From NCBI GenBank assembly GCA_021775835.1, contig JAJFHC010000124.1:39802-103801 (forward strand): a DNA stretch of 64,000 bases, given 5' to 3'. A program made the translations under genes and the position numbers. This DNA comes from Hyphomicrobiales bacterium. GTDB lineage: Bacteria > Pseudomonadota > Alphaproteobacteria > Rhizobiales > JAJFHC01. Below, one piece after another: positions 26,534 through 34,790 of the stretch (positions within the stretch are counted from its first letter, which is position 1; the number at the start of each line of letters is the position of its first letter). The notes beneath the pieces are model-generated. The model was given only the letters and a program-made list of their open reading frames with translations, was not told the DNA's origin and ran no database searches.

Positions 26534-28132
26534 CTAGTTCCAGAACGGGCTCCTTTCGGAGAATTCACGCCAGTCACTTTTGAGTTTGCCCTCAACATCC
26601 CGAACGCCCCGCATATGCCATCCAAGCACAAGCCCTACCCCGACACAGATCTCCTGACGATCGAGTTTTGGTGATATCGGCTCTCTAAGAGATCCCAAAT
26701 CACGATGCGATATCAATGCAGTTAGATGACTTTCCGCAACTGCCACATCATTGAGTCTGCCCAACATTTTCTGGAGGCCGGCAAGCTGTCCAGAATACTC
26801 CCGACGGTGTGCATCGTCGTAGAGGCTTTTGAAGAAATCCACGCCATATCGCATCCTCTTGACAGCGATTCGTACCGCATGCCGTTCCTCAATCGAGAGC
26901 GAATCGAACTTCCGCCCCCGCTTCTTGAGGCTCTTGTGCAGGCGGGAAAGAGATTGGGCGGCGTAGACGGTTGCCGATCGTTCCAGCCGGTTTCGCTGTT
27001 GACGCGTAACGGTACTGGCCTCGACACCCGAGAAGCCAAACTCTGCAAGGTCTATGAGAAAGCGCCCATACCGGTTTGATGAAAGCGCCCGTCGGACGTC
27101 GGCTTGCGCCAGTTTCTCTTGACTCAGAATGGCCCTTTCCAGAAGAATCAGACACTCTGGACGTCCTGCGGATTCAAGAACCGGATCAAGAAGCTCGGTC
27201 CTGAGCACGAAGAGGTCGCGCGCCGGCCCGAGTTCATCCAGAAGCCAGCGCGCCTGGTCGTTCAGCCTGCCGGCAACATCAACGGGCAGATCGCGCCGGA
27301 ATATGCTCAATACCGACCGAAGGCGTCTAAGTGCCACCCGGCACTGGTGAACGCCTTCTTCATGAGCCCCTGAAAGAGCACAGTCATCATTGCTGGTCAG
27401 ATGTTTCAAACAGCCGAGCGCAATGGCTTTCAACGCGTCCTCGCCACTCATTGACGCCATCAGATCAATGCGGGGCTTCCTGGACCACACCGGATGCGGC
27501 TGTTTTTCCAGCAGCATGCCGGTTTCCGACTTCGTCCGCAGATGTAACCGTGTCGGTGCAAGGTCATTCAATTGGCGAGCACTGGCGAAAAGCCGGGCCA
27601 TGTCACCACCGAGCAACTCCAGTTCAATCTCACTGATGCCGGCTTTCCGGTCCCCGACAATCACTTCGCCGCGGTCAACGGCATATTCGATGCGAGTGTT
27701 CCCGGTCCTGGTCTCCTTGGTGCTGCGCTCAATCTTTATCTCGAACAGTGGTTCAAGGTGAGAGGCCTTGAGCTTTCGAAGTACGCCCGGCAAGGCGCGG
27801 TCGTTGATCATTGAAAGATCGGGAAACGGAAAGCACCAGTTCGGCGAACCCGGTTCAGTATCCGGCAAAGTCGATTCCCATTCGCGGCGCGAAATGGAAC
27901 TCCCGCCCCTGCCGGCCGCCTTTAGTGTCTGAACGGTCGTTTTGCCGTCGTAACGGGTTCTCAGGCTGATGCCGAACGATCGCAGGAGCCTGCCCGGCGT
28001 ATCGAAGTAGACACTCCGAAGCCTCCTCCGACGAGCCCGTCCAAGGCCTTTCCACCACGGTGACCCGCGAATGACGGCAAGCGTCTTTCCGGTCACCCGT
28101 AGTTTCAGTTCAATCTCTTGGTTCGCCGTCAT
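26534..28132 (-). CDS. CYTH-CHAD domain protein (inorganic triphosphatase-like)
   Basis: A 532-residue soluble protein with two domains. The N-terminal CYTH domain (about residues 4-205) begins with the ExExK metal motif in EIELKLRV and keeps basic and acidic strand residues such as RRRLRSVYFDTP. The C-terminal CHAD helical domain (about 225-500) is rich in His and Arg, as in HQCRVALRRLRSVL and HAVRIAVKRMRYGVDFF. CYTH proteins hydrolyse tripolyphosphate or make cAMP; CHAD binds polyphosphate. A phosphate-related role is likely. No operon partner is visible. Confidence 0.87.
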   Translation of the reverse strand: MTANQEIELKLRVTGKTLAVIRGSPWWKGLGRARRRRLRSVYFDTPGRLLRSFGISLRTRYDGKTTVQTLKAAGRGGSSISRREWESTLPDTEPGSPNWCFPFPDLSMINDRALPGVLRKLKASHLEPLFEIKIERSTKETRTGNTRIEYAVDRGEVIVGDRKAGISEIELELLGGDMARLFASARQLNDLAPTRLHLRTKSETGMLLEKQPHPVWSRKPRIDLMASMSGEDALKAIALGCLKHLTSNDDCALSGAHEEGVHQCRVALRRLRSVLSIFRRDLPVDVAGRLNDQARWLLDELGPARDLFVLRTELLDPVLESAGRPECLILLERAILSQEKLAQADVRRALSSNRYGRFLIDLAEFGFSGVEASTVTRQQRNRLERSATVYAAQSLSRLHKSLKKRGRKFDSLSIEERHAVRIAVKRMRYGVDFFKSLYDDAHRREYSGQLAGLQKMLGRLNDVAVAESHLTALISHRDLGSLREPISPKLDRQEICVGVGLVLGWHMRGVRDVEGKLKSDWREFSERSPFWN

Positions 28133-28302
28133 GCACCGGTCAATTCAACCTTCGGTCTTTCGAAGGCAGAACATAAGCAGGAAACCCCACCGACACAACG
28201 CGCACCAAAGGGTTGCGCCGATGCAGCGCGAATTCTCCTACAGGCAGGACGCCAGGCTTGCGCACTGAAACCTGACGTCCGGTTAATTATGACCAGCTTG
28301 CT

Positions 28303-28572
28303 TCAGCTTGCCATCTGCAGCACGACGCCGCTTTTAAGCTTTTGATCGATATGCCCCGACAACGATTCCAGATTCTGCCGATAGAGAGCTGACATCTCCC
28401 GTCCGCTGAAACCAAAATCTTCACGCTCGAATTCGTCCTGAACAATATCGCCCAGGTCCTGAGCCACATTCCGCCAATCTTCCAGTGTCATGAAATCCGA
28501 CGGCACAAAGTTGGCCCCGTCTTTCGGTTCATCGTTCAAGGCGTCGAAGATCAGTTCCATATAGTGTTCCAT
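28303..28572 (-). CDS. Small acidic protein of unknown function
   Basis: An 89-residue acidic protein beginning MEHYMELIFDALNDEP, preceded by GGGGAGA at good spacing. It has no signal peptide, membrane segment or cysteine. It lies 170 bases before the CYTH-CHAD gene on the same strand and could share its transcript. I recognise no family. Coding status rests on the ribosome site, length and lack of a competing gene. Confidence 0.5.
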   Translation of the reverse strand: MEHYMELIFDALNDEPKDGANFVPSDFMTLEDWRNVAQDLGDIVQDEFEREDFGFSGREMSALYRQNLESLSGHIDQKLKSGVVLQMAS

Positions 28573-28612
28573 AGCGTGTCTCCCCAGTATTCACTCAATA
28601 CACGTTGGTGAA

Positions 28613-28663
28613 ACCATTGTTGAATGGTCACTTTGGCCGGATCTGATTGATCTCCTGATCCGG
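28613..28663 (-). terminator. Two stem-loops downstream of the aldehyde dehydrogenase gene
   Basis: Within the 203-base gap after the aldehyde dehydrogenase stop there are two inverted repeats: ACCATT-GTTG-AATGGT (28613-28628) and CCGGATC with GATCCGG around 13 bases (28637-28663). They may end the leftward transcript, but no long T-run follows, so the terminator call is weak. Confidence 0.3.
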
Positions 28664-28775
28664 TCTAAGTCAGGAACAGTGTCTGAACGTTCCCGTCATC
28701 TGAGAGTGTGAGGAGGTTTGCGTGACTCCAGCGTGATTCCTGTTCTTCCTGGAAAGTTTCCGGCGGCGACCGGTT

Positions 28776-30227
28776 TCACCCATGCCGCACGGCAATCGTC
28801 TTGACGACGGAAAAACCATAGAGTGCCTCGAAGCCTTTTTCCCGACCATGACCGGATTTCTTGACGCCGCCAAAAGGCAGTTCGACACCACCCCCGGCAC
28901 CGTAATTGTTGATGAAGACCTGTCCGGACCGAATACGTTTAGCCATGCGCATCTGGCGCCCGCCGTCACGGGTCCAGACGCCTGCCACAAGCCCATAGTC
29001 CGTATTGTTTGCAAGACTGGCCGCCTCGTCTTCGCCGTCGAACGGAATGATCACCTGAACAGGCCCGAATATTTCATCCCGCGCCAGCATGTGGTCCGGC
29101 GGCACGCCCGCAAACAGCGTCGGAGCAACGTAATGCCCCCCCGGCGGCGCATCGTCCAGGATCTGCCCTTCCGCAACCACCTGAAAACCGTCCTCGCGCG
29201 CCTTGTTCAGAAATCCTTCGACAATCTGCTTTTGCCTGGCGCTTACGAGGGGACCGACGTCGAGATCGTCTTTTGCCGGACCGACCCGCAGCGCGCGATA
29301 GTGCTCACCCAGTCTATCAACGAGTTCATCATAGATCGGGCGTTCGATGAGCAGGCGAGACGACGCGGAACAGGTTTGGCCGGCGTTCTGTATACCGGCC
29401 CTGATCAGGAAAGGCAGGGCATCATCAAGATCGGCGTCGGCAAACACGATCTGTGGCGACTTGCCGCCAAGCTCTAGCGTGACCGGCACCACGTTGTCCG
29501 CAGCGGCCTTCTGGACCAGCGACCCGACTCCGACCGACCCGGTAAACGAGATGTGGTCAACGTCATGGTGACCTGCCAGAGCCGCACCAGCCTCCTCGCC
29601 GATCCCCGGCACGATATTCAGAGCGCCTGCAGGCAAACCCGCTTCCATGGCGATTTCACCAAGAGCCAGGGCCGTAAGACAGGCCTCCTCCGCTGGTTTC
29701 ATGACGGCGGCATTGCCCATCGCCAGAGCCGCCCCCACACTGCGGCCGACAATCTGCATGGGATAGTTCCAGGGAACAATATGCCCTGTGACACCATGCG
29801 GTTCCCGCAGGGTGAAGACCGTGTAACCGTCCAGATAGGGTATCGACTCGCCGTGGACCTTGTCACAAGCGCCACCGTAGAACTCGAAGTAACGCGCCAT
29901 GGCCAGTGCATCCGCTCTGGCCTGACCGAGCGGTTTACCCACGTCGGCTGCCTCAAGCTGTGCCAGTTCTTCACAGCGCGCCTCGATCAATCCCGCCATG
30001 CGCGAAAGTATCCGGCCCCGCTCAACCGCACTCAGGCGCCCCCACTCACCGCCAAGGGATTTCCTGGCCGCCGCCACAGCGCGGTCCACATCGTCCCGGT
30101 TGCCTCCGGCAACTTCAGCAAGTTTGGAACCGTCGGACGGATTGAAGAGATCCAATGTCTGCCCGGAAGCGCCCGGCAGCCATTCGCCGTCGACGAACAC
30201 CTGCGACCAGTCAAACGAAAATGCCAT
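28776..30227 (-). CDS. NAD(P)-dependent aldehyde dehydrogenase
   Basis: A 483-residue aldehyde dehydrogenase of the betaine/gamma-aminobutyraldehyde type. Motifs: FTLREPHGVTGHIVPWNYP, the catalytic Glu in VTLELGGKSPQIVF, the catalytic Cys in NAGQTCSASSRLLIE, and EIFGPVQVIIPFD. The start at 30227 (MAFSFDWSQ) is preferred because the longer open frame runs into the divergent operon. It shares a 160-base promoter region with the leuC-like operon and probably serves the same pathway by oxidising an aldehyde to a carboxylate. Confidence 0.9.
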   Translation of the reverse strand: MAFSFDWSQVFVDGEWLPGASGQTLDLFNPSDGSKLAEVAGGNRDDVDRAVAAARKSLGGEWGRLSAVERGRILSRMAGLIEARCEELAQLEAADVGKPLGQARADALAMARYFEFYGGACDKVHGESIPYLDGYTVFTLREPHGVTGHIVPWNYPMQIVGRSVGAALAMGNAAVMKPAEEACLTALALGEIAMEAGLPAGALNIVPGIGEEAGAALAGHHDVDHISFTGSVGVGSLVQKAAADNVVPVTLELGGKSPQIVFADADLDDALPFLIRAGIQNAGQTCSASSRLLIERPIYDELVDRLGEHYRALRVGPAKDDLDVGPLVSARQKQIVEGFLNKAREDGFQVVAEGQILDDAPPGGHYVAPTLFAGVPPDHMLARDEIFGPVQVIIPFDGEDEAASLANNTDYGLVAGVWTRDGGRQMRMAKRIRSGQVFINNYGAGGGVELPFGGVKKSGHGREKGFEALYGFSVVKTIAVRHG

Positions 30228-30314
30228 AACCAGGTCCTTGAGAATTGAAAGATACAATCTCTTTGTGGAAGCGCCTTTCCCGCCCGTCAAGATCAGGCCT
30301 TGCCGCAAGGTGGA

Positions 30315-30324
30315 ATTGCGCAAT
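30315..30324. promoter_or_regulatory. Palindrome in the divergent promoter of the unknown catabolic operon
   Basis: ATTGCGCAAT is a perfect 10-bp palindrome, midway between the aldehyde dehydrogenase start and the LeuC-like start. It could be an operator for both transcripts. No regulator gene lies in the cluster, so any factor would be encoded elsewhere. Confidence 0.3.
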
Positions 30325-30387
30325 ACTGACAAGAACACGCCGACACGATATGACACGCATCTGAAAGCTCGCTCGAATAGGACCTCA

Positions 30388-31665
30388 ATGGGACATACCC
30401 TAGCCGAAAAGATCATCGCCCGCGCTGCAGGCCTGGATGAGGTGGTGCCTGGCGAAATCGTCACGTGCCGGGTTGATCTGGCAATGATGCACGATTCCGG
30501 CGGCCCTCGCAGGATCGCCCCAATTCTGGAAGAACTCGGCGCCGGTGTCTGGGATCCCGAGCGCGTTGTCGTCGTCAACGATCACTATGTCCCGGCCGTC
30601 GATGCAGAGAGCGCCCGCATCCTCGACCTCACGCGAAAGTGGGTCGCTGCCAACGGTGTCGAGAACTTCCATGACATGCGCGGCATCTGTCATGTCGTGC
30701 TTCAGGAGCACGGACACCTGAAACCCGGCATGTTCGTGGTCGGCGGTGACAGCCATTCACCTTCAGGCGGCTCTGCTGGATGTTTCATGTTCGGGGTCGG
30801 CGCCACGGACATGGCCGGCGTCCTGGCGACCGGCGAAACCTGGATCGAGGTGCCCGGCACCCATCTCATTCGCTGGACCGGGCAACTGGGCCAGGGCCTG
30901 TCGGCCAAGGACATGATGCTGGCCGCGTGCGCAAGGATGGGCCTCGGCGGTGCGGAATACCAGGTCGTTGAATATGCCGGAGACACGATTGACCGGACAT
31001 CAATGTCCGAACGCCTGACCCTCTGCAACATGGCGGCCGAACTTGGCGCACAGACCGGCATCATTGCTGCAGACGACTCCACATGCGATCAGATCAAGGC
31101 CGCTGGTGGCGATCCCGGTGACCACCGGCAATGGCGCAGCGACGCCGATGCAGACTACCTCTCGGTTTCCGAATTCGACGCCGGCACGCTGACCCCTCAG
31201 GTGGCGGCACCTCACAGCCCGGCCAACGCCGGCCCGGTGGACACCGTCGCAGGGCAGTCTGTCGACCAGGCCTACATAGGCGCCTGCACCGGCGCAAAAC
31301 TGGAAGACCTTCAGATGGCAGCCTCTGTCTTGAAGGGTCAAAAAGTATCGGCGAAAACACGGCTCCTGATTGCCCCGGCCTCAACCAGAGCAACGGCACA
31401 GGCCGCAGCCGACGGCACTCTGGCGACCTTGACGGAAGCCGGCGCCATCATGATGCCGACGGGGTGTGGCGCCTGTGCGGGATATGGCGCAGGCGTCCTT
31501 GCGGAAAGCGAAATCTGCATCGCATCGACGGCCCGCAACTTCAAGGGCCGCATGGGTCATCCCACATCACAAGTTTATCTCGCCTCTCCTTACACGGTAG
31601 CGGCGTCGGCAATTGCCGGACAGATCGCAGACCCCCGCGACTACCTGGCAGCGAGCACATCATGA
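30388..31665 (+). CDS. Aconitase-superfamily hydro-lyase, large subunit (LeuC/HacA/DmdA type)
   Basis: A 425-residue 4Fe-4S dehydratase subunit of the short LeuC/HacA class. Cluster cysteines are in IGACTGAKLEDL (usual form CTNGR) and PTGCGACAGYGAGVL, followed by STARNFKGRMGH. The ATG at 30388 begins MGHTLAEKIIARAAG, the usual start; the longer frame is spurious. Its small subunit overlaps it. Isopropylmalate synthesis is unlikely because the neighbours are a PrpB-like lyase and ring-opening enzymes; hydration of a methylated maleate- or citraconate-type acid fits better (inference). Confidence 0.85.
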   Translation: MGHTLAEKIIARAAGLDEVVPGEIVTCRVDLAMMHDSGGPRRIAPILEELGAGVWDPERVVVVNDHYVPAVDAESARILDLTRKWVAANGVENFHDMRGICHVVLQEHGHLKPGMFVVGGDSHSPSGGSAGCFMFGVGATDMAGVLATGETWIEVPGTHLIRWTGQLGQGLSAKDMMLAACARMGLGGAEYQVVEYAGDTIDRTSMSERLTLCNMAAELGAQTGIIAADDSTCDQIKAAGGDPGDHRQWRSDADADYLSVSEFDAGTLTPQVAAPHSPANAGPVDTVAGQSVDQAYIGACTGAKLEDLQMAASVLKGQKVSAKTRLLIAPASTRATAQAAADGTLATLTEAGAIMMPTGCGACAGYGAGVLAESEICIASTARNFKGRMGHPTSQVYLASPYTVAASAIAGQIADPRDYLAASTS

Positions 31666-32180
31666 GCCTGTCACGACAGACTGGCAGTGCCTGGGTCTTT
31701 GGCGACGATATCGATACTGACGTTCTGGCGCCGGGCCTTTATATGAAAGGCTCCATCGAAGCGCTTGCGACCCATTGCCTGGAAACCGTCGACCCTTCAT
31801 TCGCATCCGGCGTGCGGCCGGGAGATGTGATAATTGCAGGCCGGAACTTCGGCATCGGCTCGTCGCGCGAACAGGCAGCCCAGGTGCTCAAATCGCTCGG
31901 GATCGTCACTATTGCGGCAAAGTCCTTTGGCGGAATTTTTTACAGGAACGCCCTCAACTTTGGCCTCGCCGCCGTCATCAGCGATGACATAGGTCAAATC
32001 AAATCAGGCGAGCGTATTCTTGTCGACGCCGGCTCCGGCACCATAACGAACGAAACCGCCGGCACCCAACACACCTGCCGGCCGATACCGCCACACCTCA
32101 TGGAGATGGTCACCGCCGGCGGCCTCGTCGCTCACCTGAAACAGACACTTCCACGAAAGACCGGGGGACACGTTTCTTGA
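31662..32180 (+). CDS. Aconitase-superfamily hydro-lyase, small subunit (LeuD type)
   Basis: A 172-residue swivel-domain subunit, with VFGDDIDTDVLAPG near the N-terminus, NFGIGSSREQAAQVLKSLG and KSFGGIFYRNALNFGL. It overlaps the large-subunit stop by four bases (ATGA). The YLRT-type loop that determines the substrate in LeuD proteins is not the canonical form, so the substrate is open. Confidence 0.87.
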   Translation: MSLSRQTGSAWVFGDDIDTDVLAPGLYMKGSIEALATHCLETVDPSFASGVRPGDVIIAGRNFGIGSSREQAAQVLKSLGIVTIAAKSFGGIFYRNALNFGLAAVISDDIGQIKSGERILVDAGSGTITNETAGTQHTCRPIPPHLMEMVTAGGLVAHLKQTLPRKTGGHVS

Positions 32181-33067
32181 CGGAAAAACACTTGAAGGAA
32201 AGCCTGTCCGGTTCCGGCATTGTCGTCGCGCCCGGTATCTTCGATGCATTCGGCGCACGGCTTGTCGAACAGGAGGGGTTTTCAGCGGCCTATCTCTCCG
32301 GTGCCAGCATAGCCTACACCCGCTTCGGCGTGCCAGACATCGGCCTCGTCGACATGGGCGAAGTCGCGGCCACCCTGTCGGCAATTACCGACCGTGTATC
32401 GGTACCGATCGTGGTCGACGCCGATACCGGGTTCGGAAATGCCCTCAATGTTCAGCGTACGGTGCGGACTTTCGAGCGAGCCGGCGCGCAGGCGATCCAG
32501 CTCGAGGACCAGTCCTTGCCAAAGAGATGCGGTCACCTTGCGGGCAAATCGCTTGTTTCCGCCGACGACATGGTCGGCAAGATCAAGGCAGCCCTCGATG
32601 CCCGGCACGATCAAAGCACACTGATCATCGCGCGCACGGATGCCATTGCAGTGGAAGGTTTCGAGCAGGCCCTTGACCGTGCCGAACTCTATGTCGACGC
32701 CGGAGCAGACATTCTCTTCGTCGAAGCACCGTCTACCGAGGAGGAAATGAAAATTGTCACCAGGCGGTTCAGCGACCGGATTCCGCTTCTTGCCAACATG
32801 GTGGAAGGCGGTCGCACGCCCATGCACACGGCTCAGGAACTTGAGACCCTGGGTTACTCTCTCGTCATATTCCCTGGAGGTTTGGTCCGGGCCTTCGCGC
32901 ACATGGCAAAGGCGTATTTCTCAAGTCTTCGCGAACATGGCGGTACCGGTCCCTTCCGGGATCGGATGCTCGACATAACGCAATTGAACGCGCTGCTCGG
33001 AACCGATGATTTTCTGGAACACGGCGCGCGGTATGACAACACAATCATGGGTGCAAGCGATGATTGA
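32177..33067 (+). CDS. Isocitrate lyase/PEP mutase-family lyase (PrpB/2,3-dimethylmalate lyase type)
   Basis: A 296-residue lyase. It has the Mg-binding DADTGFGNALNVQRTV, the catalytic loop LPKRCGH with the active-site Cys, and EAPSTEEEM. Family members cleave 2-hydroxy acids retro-aldol style to pyruvate or glyoxylate plus an acid. The TTG start overlaps the small-subunit stop (TTGA); no ATG is near. Pairing with a LeuCD-type hydratase mirrors the end of anaerobic nicotinate breakdown, where DmdAB and Dml give pyruvate and propionate. Confidence 0.85.
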   Translation: MTEKHLKESLSGSGIVVAPGIFDAFGARLVEQEGFSAAYLSGASIAYTRFGVPDIGLVDMGEVAATLSAITDRVSVPIVVDADTGFGNALNVQRTVRTFERAGAQAIQLEDQSLPKRCGHLAGKSLVSADDMVGKIKAALDARHDQSTLIIARTDAIAVEGFEQALDRAELYVDAGADILFVEAPSTEEEMKIVTRRFSDRIPLLANMVEGGRTPMHTAQELETLGYSLVIFPGGLVRAFAHMAKAYFSSLREHGGTGPFRDRMLDITQLNALLGTDDFLEHGARYDNTIMGASDD

Positions 33068-34790
33068 TCCGGTCACGCTTGCGGTGCTGAAAGGTCGGCT
33101 TGAACAGATCGCCGACGAAATGGACGCCACCCTCTTTCGCAGCGCCTTCAATCCGATTATCGCAGAGGCCCACGACGCATCCCACGGCCTCTATGCGCCA
33201 GACACTGGAGAAACCCTGATCCAGGGAAAGTCCGGCCTGCCGATCTTTGTCGGTGCCATGTCCTTTGCCGTCCGAACGGTCATCGAAAAAGCTGGCCGCG
33301 ACGGGGACATGACAGACGGTGACGTCTACATATTCAACGATCCTTACGATGGCGGCACGCACCTTTCGGACTTCAAGCTGGTCAGGCCGTTTTATCGTAA
33401 CGGCAAACTGTTCTGCTTTCTGGCGTCCGTCGGACACTGGCACGATGTCGGAGGCAATGTGCCCGGCAACTACAACCCGGTGGCGACGGAGAGTTTCCAG
33501 GAGGGCATGCTGATCCCGCCGGTAAAACTCTTCGAGCAAGGACGGTATCGTCAGGACATTGTCGACATTCTGCAGGCCAACTCAAGGCAACCTGGATCCT
33601 TGTACGGCGACCTCAATGGCCAGATCAACGCGCTTGATCTTGGCATTCAACGCTTGTCCGGTTTGCTGGACGAGTATGGCGACGACACCGTGACGCAGGC
33701 TCTGCGAGAACTTCGCGACCGCGCCGCCCAGTTGATCCGCGCCAGCATCGCCGAGCTTCCCAATGGCACTTATGCCTGCGACGACTGGCTCGACAATGAC
33801 GGCATCGTCGACGAACCACTCAAGATCGCCCTCGATCTCACGATCAGGGACGACACCATGACACTCGATTTCTCGCGTTCGTCACCCGCGTGCGCCGGAC
33901 CTGTGAACATTTCCCGTTCAACGGCGATCGCGTCGGTTTATGTCGCCATGAAACACGTCTTCACCGATGTGCCGGCCAATGCAGGCGTGCTCGATCCCGT
34001 TGAAATCATCATCTCCGAGGACACGCTGCTCTCGGTCCACGCTCCCAAACCTGTGGGCGGATATACCGAAACCATCCTGCGCATCATCGATGTATTCTTC
34101 GGGGCAATGGCAAAGGCAGCACCCGAACGATCCAATGGCTGCGCCTACGGCACCATCAACGCACTCTCGCTGGCCGGTTACCGCCGCGACGGAAGACGCT
34201 GGGTCATGTTCAGCTTTTTTGGCGGCGGCCATGGCGGGCACCCTGAAGGCGACGGTCTCAATCACGGCAATGCACCGATTTCGACGGCCACCATTCCGCC
34301 TGCAGAAATTCTTGAAGCGGCCTATCCCGTCTTCTTCACTCAGTGGGCCCTGCGCCCCGACAGTGGCGGGCCCGGACGCCATCGCGGCGGACTCGGCGCG
34401 GTTTACGAAATAGAACTGCTGGAGGAAAATGCGGATGTATTCCTGTTCGGCGAGCGGGGCCGGTTTGCCCCACCCGGCATCATTGGCGGCAGCTCAGCGG
34501 CCATGACGCAATTCACCTATGAACAAAATGACGGCATCCATTCGCCGCCTTTCGTTTCGAAGATGGTCGGCCTCAAGATCAACAAGGGACAGCATATCCG
34601 GCTCGAAACCCCTGGTGGCGGGGGCTACGGGGTTGCCGGTGAACGCGATGTGCCATCGGTCGCCGAAGACGTCCGACTGGGGTACGTCAGCATTGACCAG
34701 GCACGCGAACACTATCTTGTATCCGTTTCCGACGACGGCGTCGTCGATGAAGAGGAAACAATCAGCCTCAGGAAGGCCGCCGCGCGATGA
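33060..34790 (+). CDS. Hydantoinase B / oxoprolinase-family subunit (HyuB)
   Basis: A 576-residue protein with typical HyuB elements: MIDPVTLAVLKGRLEQIADEM at the start, DVYIFNDPYDGGTHLSD, SVGHWHDVGG and GGHGGHPEGDG. With HyuA it forms ATP-dependent enzymes that open lactam or imide rings (N-methylhydantoinase, 5-oxoprolinase) or carboxylate ketones (acetone carboxylase). The ATG at 33060 overlaps the lyase stop by eight bases. It overlaps HyuA downstream. Confidence 0.9.
   Translation: MIDPVTLAVLKGRLEQIADEMDATLFRSAFNPIIAEAHDASHGLYAPDTGETLIQGKSGLPIFVGAMSFAVRTVIEKAGRDGDMTDGDVYIFNDPYDGGTHLSDFKLVRPFYRNGKLFCFLASVGHWHDVGGNVPGNYNPVATESFQEGMLIPPVKLFEQGRYRQDIVDILQANSRQPGSLYGDLNGQINALDLGIQRLSGLLDEYGDDTVTQALRELRDRAAQLIRASIAELPNGTYACDDWLDNDGIVDEPLKIALDLTIRDDTMTLDFSRSSPACAGPVNISRSTAIASVYVAMKHVFTDVPANAGVLDPVEIIISEDTLLSVHAPKPVGGYTETILRIIDVFFGAMAKAAPERSNGCAYGTINALSLAGYRRDGRRWVMFSFFGGGHGGHPEGDGLNHGNAPISTATIPPAEILEAAYPVFFTQWALRPDSGGPGRHRGGLGAVYEIELLEENADVFLFGERGRFAPPGIIGGSSAAMTQFTYEQNDGIHSPPFVSKMVGLKINKGQHIRLETPGGGGYGVAGERDVPSVAEDVRLGYVSIDQAREHYLVSVSDDGVVDEEETISLRKAAAR

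Noticed and set aside
28776..30227. Malonate-semialdehyde dehydrogenase for the pyrimidine pathway
   Set aside because: The enzyme looks like a betaine-aldehyde-type dehydrogenase and is divergent from the unknown operon, so I did not assign it to beta-alanine breakdown.
29998..30387. N-terminal extension of the LeuC-like frame
   Set aside because: It overlaps the start of the divergent aldehyde dehydrogenase gene and has no family match; the usual LeuC start is at 30388.
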